Assembly (NCBI RefSeq): GCF_000428945.1
Contig: NZ_AUAX01000007.1
Location: forward strand, 62,001-126,000
DNA length: 64,000 bases
From: Hamadaea tsunoensis DSM 44101
GTDB taxonomy: Bacteria > Actinomycetota > Actinomycetes > Mycobacteriales > Micromonosporaceae
Reading direction: 5' to 3'
Within the stretch, counting starts at the first letter, position 1. The number at the start of each line of letters is the position of its first letter. The notes beneath the pieces are model-generated. The model saw only the letters and a program-made list of their open reading frames with translations. It ran no database searches and was not told the DNA's origin. Position numbers and translations under genes: made by a program. Shown one piece after another: positions 19,501-26,229 of the stretch.

Positions 19501-22500
19501 GCAGCTCGTCCTGACGCCGGAGCAGCTGTCGGCGGCCGGAACGCCGCCCTACCTGACCGATAGTCCGGTGTGGACAGACGAGTACCCGGTCGCGTTCCGC
19601 GCCACCGTGCCGGCCCTGGCCGGGTTCACCCTGCACGACGAGGGCTACTTCGCGACCGTTCTGCGGGCCGCGTACGACGGCCGCGGTCTGCTGGTGACGC
19701 AGCGGGACGCGCTCGGCGCGGACGTGCACGTGACCTACGACGACTTCGCGTTGCTGCCGGCGGCGGTGATCGACGCCGAGAACGGCGTACGCTCGGCGGT
19801 CCACGACTACCGCCTGCTGGCCGTGGCCGAGATGACCGACGTCACCGGCGTCCGTACGCGGGTCGGCTACACCCCGCTCGGCCAGCCTGCGTGGACCGCG
19901 CAGCTCGGCCGCGACGGCGTGAACGAGGGCGACACGGTCGAGCAGCCCGGCACGGTCTACGTCTACGACCTCGTCAACCTGCCGCTGTCGGTGCGCACGA
20001 TCCGCCGGGTCGACCACCGGTGGTCCATCGTGGACCGGCAGAACGCCGAGCGGGCCGCCGCCGGCAAGCCGCCGCTGTCCGATGCGGAGATCGCCGACCT
20101 GTTCCCGGCACTGGACAAGGAACGCGACCGGTTCGGCGAGCGGTTCCTGGAGATGGCCGAGTACTCCGACGGCTTCGGCCGCCTCCTGCAGGCGCGTACG
20201 CAGGCGGACGAGCAGGTCGTCGTCGATCTCGGTCTCACCGCCGACCAGAAGGGGAAGGTGTACGACCCTTCGTTCAGCGTCGACTCCGACCGGGTGGCCG
20301 TCAGCGGGGCGCGCCGCTATGACGACAAGGGCCGGGTCGTCCAGGCCTGGGAACCCTTCCACGACACCGGACTCGGCTACCGGGAGCCGGATCCGACCGG
20401 CCTCGCGAGCGCCGTCACCACCTACGACGCCCGGGGTGTCGCCGTCGCCGTCACCCACGCCGACGGCAGCGTCGAGCTGCACGTTCCCGGTGTCCCCGAC
20501 AAGCTCGGCGACCCGACCGTCTACCGGCCCACGCCGTGGGAGACCTACCGCTACGACCGCGACGACAACGCCCGGCGTACGCACAAGGACGCCTCGGCCG
20601 GCTGGTCGCAGCAGTGGGACACCCCGCAGAGCACGACCGTCGACGCGCTCGGCCGGGTCGTGCGGACCGTCGAGCACCTGCCGGACACCGAACCGGCCGT
20701 CACGGTGACCGAGCGGAACATCGAGGGCGCGGTCGTCGCCGTCACCGACGCCCTCGGCCGGGTCGCCGCGACCACCGTCCACGACCTCGCCGGGCACGCC
20801 GTGCGGGCCTGGACGATCGACGGCGGAGCCGTGCGTACCTGGTTCGACGCGCTCGGCGGCCCCGTCGAGACCCGCGACGACCGGGACATGGTCACGCTCA
20901 GCGCGTACGACGTCCGGCACCGGCCGGTCTCCCGCTGGGGCGGCTCGGTCGCCCGGGGAGTGACGCTGCGCGGCACCGTCTCCTATGGACAGCCGGGCAC
21001 CCTGGCCGCCGGGCACGCCGTCGTCACGCACGACGAAGCCGGCCGGCTGACCGCCGACGCGTACGACCTCGGCGGGAACCTGCTGCGCCGTACGCGCCGC
21101 GTGCTGCGTACGGACCTGCTGCTGGGGGCGCTGCCGAGCGGGCCGGACGCCTGGGAGGACACCGCCTACCCGGTCGACTGGGCGGTCGACGACGACACCG
21201 TCCTCGATCCCACCGACTACGCGATCGACGCCGACTTCGACGCGCTCGGCCGCTGCCGGACCACCACCACGCCGGAGAACGCCGACGGCGGCCGGACCGT
21301 GCTGTCGTACGCGTACACCCGGGCCGGCCGGATCTCCGCCATCGCCGCCGACGGCAAGGAAGTGCTGAGCGGAGTCTGCTACAACGCCCGCGGCCAGCGC
21401 GTCCACGCCCGGCTCGGCAACGGCCTGGCCACCCGCTACATCTACGACCCCGCCACCTTCCGGCTCGCGCGCCTGTTCACCGACCGCGCGGGCGAGGTCG
21501 TGCAGGACTACGCGTACGGCTACGACCTGGTCGGCAACCTGCTCACGCTCGCCGACCGCAGCCCCGGCAGCGGCATGCCGATCGCGCCCGGCCAGCCGCT
21601 CGGCCCCGACGCCCTCGACCGCGCCTTCGGCTACGACGCCCTCTACCGGCTCACCGCCGCCACCGGCCGCAAGACCGCGCCACCACCGGACGAGAAGGAG
21701 CCGTGGCGCGACCAGCCGGCGCCGACCGACGTCACCATCGCCTCGGCGTACGCGGAGAGGTACGACTACGACCTCGTCGGCAACCTGCTCACGCTGACCC
21801 ATCGGGCGGCCACGGGATACACCCGCGACCACGCCCTCGCGGCCGGATCCAACCGGCTGGCCGCGCTGTCCTACGACGACGCCGGGAACGTGGTCGCCGA
21901 GGGCGGCGTACGCCGCTGGGAGTGGGACCACGCGCGCCGGTGCGCGACCTTCCGCGTACAGACCGGCACGGCGGAGCCGTCGATCTACGCCCAGTACCGC
22001 TACGACGCGGCCGGATCGCGGGTGACGAAACTGGTGCGGCGGGGCGCGCGTACCGACGTCTGGGTCTATGTGGACGGATTCGAGCGGCTGATCCGCGGCG
22101 CGCAGGACCCGGCGACCGCGACCGTGCACGACGAGCTGCCGGTGAGCGACGGCGTGAACAAGGTGCTGGTGCTGCGCCGGGGTGCGAAGCTGCCCGGCGA
22201 CCCCTACCCGCAGACGCTCTACCACCTGGGCGACCACCTCGCGAGCTCGACCGCGGTGGCCGACGAGGACGGCAGGGTGCTCAACCGCGAGGAGTACACG
22301 CCTTTCGGTGAGACCTCTTTCGGCGGATACGCGACCAAGCGCTACCGCTTCACCGCCAAGGAACGCGACGAGGAGAGCGGCCTGGCCTATCACGGCCTGC
22401 GGTACTACGCGCCCTGGCGGTGCCGGTGGACCGCGCCCGATCCGCAGTTCCCGACCGGCAGCCTGACCTGGTACCGGTACGCGGGCAACAACCCGCTCAA

Positions 22501-23437
22501 CGTCATCGACCCCACCGGGGCGGCGGACGAACCGTCGGGGGTGAACCTGCCGAAGGACGCCACCCAGGAGGTCAACACCCCCTCGGGGCAGGCGTTCCGG
22601 TCGAACCCGTTCTCCTGGGAGTCGTTCAAGACGATGCTCATGGGCGGCGGTCTCTGGGCCGGCACCCCGCAGAAGCACGACGGCACCGAACTCACCGGCC
22701 CCGAACAGCGCTCGATGATGGTCCGCAACATCTCGCTCGTCTCCGCGTACGCCCGCGGGCTCGGTTTCCACACCTCCCACTACCTGCTCGGCGAGAAGGT
22801 GCCCGAGGGCTCGGTACGCAGCGAGATGCTCGGCAACGTGCTCGCGTTCGCCGGCCCGCTGCTCAACGGGGTCTCGGAGTTCCGGCAGATGTCCCAGGCG
22901 GGCAGCGAGTTCCGGGCCTGGAACGCGGCCCACACCGAATATCAGGCGATCTTCCGCAACGCCACCACCGACGCCAGCGGGGCGGCCGTCAGCGCGGCCG
23001 AGATGGGCGGCCTGACCAACACCATCGAGATGATGGCCTGGCGCAACTGGAAGCTCAGCCCGGTGCAGTTCAAGTACAGCGGCAACAAGGGCCTCGACCT
23101 GCACTTCCTCGGCGTCGGCGAGAACCAGGGCCTGCGCGCGATCGGCGAGGCCAAGGGAGCCGGCGGTCTCGGCGCCCTCGCCGTCCCCGAGACGACCGCG
23201 ATCCTCGGCGGGTACCGGCAGGGCGGTGAGGCGTACATCGGGATGAGCCTCGCGACCTACGTCGAACGCGGGGGAGCCGAGGCGACCGAGGCGAACCAGG
23301 TGATGTCGATGCTGCGCTCGGGCAACGTCCGCAGCTTCCTCGGCACGTCCAACGGTCGGCTCTACGAGCTGCAGTTCTTCGGCAACGTCGACTTCAACAA
23401 GACGAGGAACGCCGCCCGGCTGCTCACCCCGCGCTGA
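16592..23437 (+). CDS. Fused TcB-TcC component of a Tc toxin: SpvB/RHS cocoon with C-terminal toxin domain
   Basis: A 2281-aa protein. Residues ~8-290 match the SpvB start of TcB: SLPPGGGAQQGIGETF, DLHTGTVNFSVPL, QPQLTLAYSSGQGNGVFGVG. Residues ~340-590 carry FG-GAP/VCBS-like blades (DGDGRTELV, DGDGRMDLV, TGDGLTDVV), the beta-propeller gating TcA. TcB mid regions follow, then RHS/YD repeats (YDLVGNLLTL twice) to the RHS core end: GLRYYAPWRCRWTAPDP, YRYAGNNPLNVIDPTG at ~1973. In TcC this core self-cleaves and encloses the toxin. The last ~300 residues are therefore the cargo; they contain GNKGLDLHF and GEAKG (Asp2169, Glu2186, Lys2188), a PD-(D/E)XK-like site. Start is ATG 16592, with ATG 16601 or GTG 16610 possible. 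Fused BC proteins are known in some Tc loci. The partner TcA is divergent. Confidence 0.93.
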   Translation: MLKMSPVGDQNAADLISLPPGGGAQQGIGETFQPDLHTGTVNFSVPLRTPAGRAGVQPQLTLAYSSGQGNGVFGVGWSLSVPGVRRRTTRGVPRYTDDDVFIMSGAEDLRPIAARPGDPAGVTRYRPRVESAFARIVRVRDGRGDFWEVHTREGLRSRYGTPRPDGAPADWTDPAVVTGPAGIFAWQLSETADTFGNRLVYEYAADPHGTAQRYLSAIRYVDLDDGRFLVHAGFAYADRPDPVTDRRPGFELRTTQRAVGMRTWTEAEKGVAVEGLRVGFGYAPGPGPSRLATIRTSGVDGDAVQDAPPLTFAYTPWNPDGRRLIAVGGPLPPTALGGELDLVDLFGDGLPSLVSLGEQARYWRNLGGGTFAAPRSLAAAPAGVRLGQPGVLFADVDGDGRTELVAGGAPAAYAWPLAPTADGQAGFGTPVRTTATLPLSDPLTRLTDLDGDGRMDLVRSDDRWYAADGDGRGGFTGLRPLRDAPPVSLADPRVRLADMTGDGLTDVVLLHDGHVVYWPSLGRGRFDTPVVMRDAPKFGEAGAYGTTGFDPDRLLVGDVTGDGTADVVYVGDGRITVWLNNCGLGFGEPWTVTGTPRVTNRTHLRLADLLGTGVCGLLWTADATQRAAYRFLDLTGGVKPHLLDGIDNHRGAVTALEYATSTEFARRDREAGRPWQTTLPTPVHVLARTTVADRFAGTTLTTEYAYHHGSWDGVEREFGGFARVEQRDTLSGGPAGSAPLEIRSWFHPGPVGPADTWRLPEFHGEYWPGDPLIAPAVTSTLPATATRREQRDAARALRGVLLRRETYALDGSPLQDRPYEVADTAYTLMVVDGSALAHPALARTAVWSRGVEPMVRLTASGLPDGYGRVGTELALAAPRVAGDPHLIQRTTTEYATRDDGTAYLITRPTRKLRDQLADPGGRSLAQLAAELMAAPLGDVRGHELTYYDGDDFTGLPFGEIGTHGLVTRAEQLVLTPEQLSAAGTPPYLTDSPVWTDEYPVAFRATVPALAGFTLHDEGYFATVLRAAYDGRGLLVTQRDALGADVHVTYDDFALLPAAVIDAENGVRSAVHDYRLLAVAEMTDVTGVRTRVGYTPLGQPAWTAQLGRDGVNEGDTVEQPGTVYVYDLVNLPLSVRTIRRVDHRWSIVDRQNAERAAAGKPPLSDAEIADLFPALDKERDRFGERFLEMAEYSDGFGRLLQARTQADEQVVVDLGLTADQKGKVYDPSFSVDSDRVAVSGARRYDDKGRVVQAWEPFHDTGLGYREPDPTGLASAVTTYDARGVAVAVTHADGSVELHVPGVPDKLGDPTVYRPTPWETYRYDRDDNARRTHKDASAGWSQQWDTPQSTTVDALGRVVRTVEHLPDTEPAVTVTERNIEGAVVAVTDALGRVAATTVHDLAGHAVRAWTIDGGAVRTWFDALGGPVETRDDRDMVTLSAYDVRHRPVSRWGGSVARGVTLRGTVSYGQPGTLAAGHAVVTHDEAGRLTADAYDLGGNLLRRTRRVLRTDLLLGALPSGPDAWEDTAYPVDWAVDDDTVLDPTDYAIDADFDALGRCRTTTTPENADGGRTVLSYAYTRAGRISAIAADGKEVLSGVCYNARGQRVHARLGNGLATRYIYDPATFRLARLFTDRAGEVVQDYAYGYDLVGNLLTLADRSPGSGMPIAPGQPLGPDALDRAFGYDALYRLTAATGRKTAPPPDEKEPWRDQPAPTDVTIASAYAERYDYDLVGNLLTLTHRAATGYTRDHALAAGSNRLAALSYDDAGNVVAEGGVRRWEWDHARRCATFRVQTGTAEPSIYAQYRYDAAGSRVTKLVRRGARTDVWVYVDGFERLIRGAQDPATATVHDELPVSDGVNKVLVLRRGAKLPGDPYPQTLYHLGDHLASSTAVADEDGRVLNREEYTPFGETSFGGYATKRYRFTAKERDEESGLAYHGLRYYAPWRCRWTAPDPQFPTGSLTWYRYAGNNPLNVIDPTGAADEPSGVNLPKDATQEVNTPSGQAFRSNPFSWESFKTMLMGGGLWAGTPQKHDGTELTGPEQRSMMVRNISLVSAYARGLGFHTSHYLLGEKVPEGSVRSEMLGNVLAFAGPLLNGVSEFRQMSQAGSEFRAWNAAHTEYQAIFRNATTDASGAAVSAAEMGGLTNTIEMMAWRNWKLSPVQFKYSGNKGLDLHFLGVGENQGLRAIGEAKGAGGLGALAVPETTAILGGYRQGGEAYIGMSLATYVERGGAEATEANQVMSMLRSGNVRSFLGTSNGRLYELQFFGNVDFNKTRNAARLLTPR

Positions 23438-23502
23438 TCCCTCGCCCGTCGCGGTAGGTTCGCCCTGCCAGTCGGAGAGCTTGACGACGTGAAGGGGACA
23501 AA

Positions 23503-26037
23503 GTGAATACACGGGGGAAGGCGGCGCTTGCCATCGTAGCGATGCTGGCCGCATCGCTCCAGCCCGCCGCGGCCGAGGCCCAGCCACCGCAGGCGGCGGC
23601 AGCACTGTCCGAACAGTTCAACACCACGGCGACCGGCCTGATCCCAGCCGGCTGGACCGCGGTGACCTCAGGCGGCAGCGTCGGAGTCGACCCCCTGCCC
23701 GACACCGTCGACCGCAGCCTGCGACTGTCGAAAACCACCACCGACACCACATCGTCGGTGAGCGCCCAACGTACGCTGACGCCGCTCACCGGGATCGTCG
23801 AGGCGGAAGCACGCGTACGCGTCGACTCGGCGACCAGCTTCTTCGACGTCCTGTACATCGCCGGATCCAACGGGGCATCGCTGGCCAGCATCGGCATCCG
23901 GGCCGGCCACTACTACAACGCCGGACCCAACCAGCAACTGCGCACAGCCACCCTCGGCTGGCACGTGGTACGCGTCCGGGCCCGCACCGCGACCCAGACC
24001 TTCGACCTGTACGCCGACGGCGAGAAGGTGCTGGCGAACGCGGCCTTCCGCAGCAGCCTGGCCACCGACGTCGGGCGGCTGACCTTCGCCATCGGCCCCG
24101 GCGCCACCAACACCGGATCCCTGTGGGTGGACAACGTCCAGGTCCGCCGCGTACCGGACGACACCGTCGCGTACCAGGCGAAGGATCTTTTCGATGACGT
24201 TCCGGCCGGGACCGTTCCCCCGGACTACGCGACCACGGTCTCGGGCGGCACCGTCCAGGTGGCCGAGGTGCCTTCTACGGCCGACCACAGTCTCGCCTTC
24301 GCCAAGACGGCATCCGCCGGCGACCTGACGGCCGTGCGTACGCTGCCCACCGCGCTCACCGGGCGGGTCACCGTCCAGGCGACCGTGCGTACCGACGAGA
24401 CGACGGGCGTCAAGATGCCGCTGTACGTACGCGGCTCGGCCGGTACCGTGGCCGCTTCTGTGCAGTTCGCCGGCACGAATCTGCAGCTCGTGACGGGCAC
24501 CACCAGCTATGTGCTGATCCCGGACGTCCGCCCGGGGGAGTGGTACGCCGTCCGCCTCGTCTTCTCCACCACCGACCGGAAACTCGTCGCCTACGTCGAC
24601 GGCCGCCGCTTCCCGGCCGTGACCACCACCGGCGTACCGCAGTCGTATCCCTTCCGGGACGCGACGGCCACCGACATCAGCCGGATCACCGTAGGGGTCG
24701 GCTCCGGCCAGCTCGGCACGCTCTTCGTCGACAAGCTGATGGCGTTCGCCGCCGTCGACCAGGCTCCGCCCGGCACGGCCGTGGACGTCAAGACCTCCGG
24801 TGCCATCGGAGACGGCGTCACGGACGACACCGCGGCCATCCAGGCCGCCATCGACGCCGCCCCGGTCGGCGGAACGGTCCTGCTGCAGAACGGGGTGTTC
24901 CTCAGCGGCACCCTGACCCTCAAGTCCGACCTGACCTTCTACATCGCACAAGACGCCGAGCTGCTGGGCACCTGGGACATGAGCCGATACCCCAGGCTGA
25001 CCGGGATCAGCGCCGGTGGCACCGTCACCCGCGCCCTGCTGCACTCGATCGGTGCCTCCCGGCTCACCATCGAAGGCGGCGGAGTGATCAACGGCAACGG
25101 CACCAACCCGGCCTGGCACGGTGACCAGCCTGCCCCCGAGGCCAGCCACTACCCGGCCGGTCTCTTCCTGACCTCCGCGACAGACGTGACGGTACGCGAC
25201 ATCCACCTCCAAGACGCCGGCCTCTGGGGACTCGTACCCGCGGAGATCGACGGCTTGACCATCAACGACGTCACCATCGACAGCTACAACGACGGCAACC
25301 GCGACGGCATCGACGTCGTGGACGACCAGAACGTCCTCATCGAACGCGTCGAGGTCTACAGCGAAGACGACTCGATCTGCTTCAAGTCGCAGCAGGGCCG
25401 GCCCGGCGTCACCGGTGCCGTCGTCCGGCTCGCCACCGTCGGAAGGTCGGGCGCCAACGGCGTCAAGCTCGGCACCGCCAGCTTCAACGCCTTCCGGGAC
25501 GTCACGGTCGAGGACACCCTCGTCAAGCACACCAGCCGCGGCGGCATCACCCTCGCCGACGTCGACGGTGCGACGATCGCCCAGGCGGCCTTCCGCCGCA
25601 TCACCATCGACGATTCGCTGCGCGCGATCTTCGTCGTCATCGGCGTGCGGACCTCGTCGGCCACGAATCGATGGATCAGCGGTCTGCGGTTCGAGGACAT
25701 CACGGCCGCTGCCGGAGATCCGGCGACCGCACACCTCGCCACCGGTGTGGTGATGTCGGGAACCGCGTACAGCACTGCGACCTATCACATCGATGACGTG
25801 CTGCTCAGCAACGTGAAGATCACGATCACGACGCCCAGCACCGCCGCGTGGCAGTACCCGCCCGAGTACAGCAACTACTACCCCGAGGCCAACATCTGGC
25901 CGAACATCAACGCGTACGGCTTCTACGTCCGTCATGCCGACGGCGTCACGATGCGCGCGAGTTCCGCCACCGCACCGAGCCCGGGGACCCGTCCGATGAC
26001 CACCACGGACGACGTACTGAACTACTCGGTCAGCTGA
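23503..26037 (+). CDS. Secreted GH28-family (polygalacturonase-like) beta-helix enzyme
   Basis: An 844-aa protein from GTG 23503 with AAGGGG upstream. It has a signal peptide ending near ...PAAAEAQ (residues ~1-27) and two LamG/concanavalin-like beta-sandwich repeats (~35-220 and ~230-425). The C-terminal right-handed beta-helix begins DVKTSGAIGDGVTDDTAAI at ~430. Catalytic candidates are Asp601 and Asp604 in NRDGIDVVDD and Asp622/Asp623 in YSEDDSICFKS, the spacing expected for GH28 NTD and DD motifs. GH28 enzymes hydrolyse galacturonan or related pectic chains outside the cell. Exact substrate is unknown. It follows the toxin gene by 65 bp and is followed by a hairpin terminator. Confidence 0.84.
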   Translation: MNTRGKAALAIVAMLAASLQPAAAEAQPPQAAAALSEQFNTTATGLIPAGWTAVTSGGSVGVDPLPDTVDRSLRLSKTTTDTTSSVSAQRTLTPLTGIVEAEARVRVDSATSFFDVLYIAGSNGASLASIGIRAGHYYNAGPNQQLRTATLGWHVVRVRARTATQTFDLYADGEKVLANAAFRSSLATDVGRLTFAIGPGATNTGSLWVDNVQVRRVPDDTVAYQAKDLFDDVPAGTVPPDYATTVSGGTVQVAEVPSTADHSLAFAKTASAGDLTAVRTLPTALTGRVTVQATVRTDETTGVKMPLYVRGSAGTVAASVQFAGTNLQLVTGTTSYVLIPDVRPGEWYAVRLVFSTTDRKLVAYVDGRRFPAVTTTGVPQSYPFRDATATDISRITVGVGSGQLGTLFVDKLMAFAAVDQAPPGTAVDVKTSGAIGDGVTDDTAAIQAAIDAAPVGGTVLLQNGVFLSGTLTLKSDLTFYIAQDAELLGTWDMSRYPRLTGISAGGTVTRALLHSIGASRLTIEGGGVINGNGTNPAWHGDQPAPEASHYPAGLFLTSATDVTVRDIHLQDAGLWGLVPAEIDGLTINDVTIDSYNDGNRDGIDVVDDQNVLIERVEVYSEDDSICFKSQQGRPGVTGAVVRLATVGRSGANGVKLGTASFNAFRDVTVEDTLVKHTSRGGITLADVDGATIAQAAFRRITIDDSLRAIFVVIGVRTSSATNRWISGLRFEDITAAAGDPATAHLATGVVMSGTAYSTATYHIDDVLLSNVKITITTPSTAAWQYPPEYSNYYPEANIWPNINAYGFYVRHADGVTMRASSATAPSPGTRPMTTTDDVLNYSVS

Positions 26038-26046
26038 CCGCAGGCT

Positions 26047-26083
26047 CCACGCTGCCCCGTCCACCGCGGGCGAGGCAGCGTGG
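26047..26083 (+). terminator. Hairpin terminator after the GH28 gene
   Basis: Perfect 10-bp arms CCACGCTGCC (26047-26056) and GGCAGCGTGG (26074-26083) flank a 17-nt loop, 9 bp after the stop codon. There is no T-tract, as is usual for high-GC actinomycetes. Confidence 0.72.
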
Positions 26084-26156
26084 TCTGTGGAGCACGCCGC
26101 CCCACAGGGGCTCTCATCGGGTGGCGGGCTGCCGCTGAGGCCCGGGCGCGGGTGAA

Positions 26157-26172
26157 ATGACAACGTTGACAT
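26157..26172. promoter_or_regulatory. LacI-type operator candidate upstream of the GH3 gene
   Basis: ATGACAACGTTGACAT is a near-perfect 16-bp palindrome centred on AACGTT, the form many LacI-family sugar regulators bind. It lies 58 bp upstream of the GH3 start, a normal repressor position. No LacI gene is in the window, so the regulator would be encoded elsewhere. Confidence 0.55.
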
Positions 26173-26229
26173 GAGCGCGAGGCCGCCCTTTAATGACGGG
26201 AGTCGATGCATCGTCCCCGAGGAGTGCGG

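Noticed and set aside
18401..23605. A 1734-codon minus-strand frame over the TcB-TcC gene
   Set aside because: Composition is Arg/Val/Gly-biased without motifs; the plus strand has continuous SpvB and RHS signatures.
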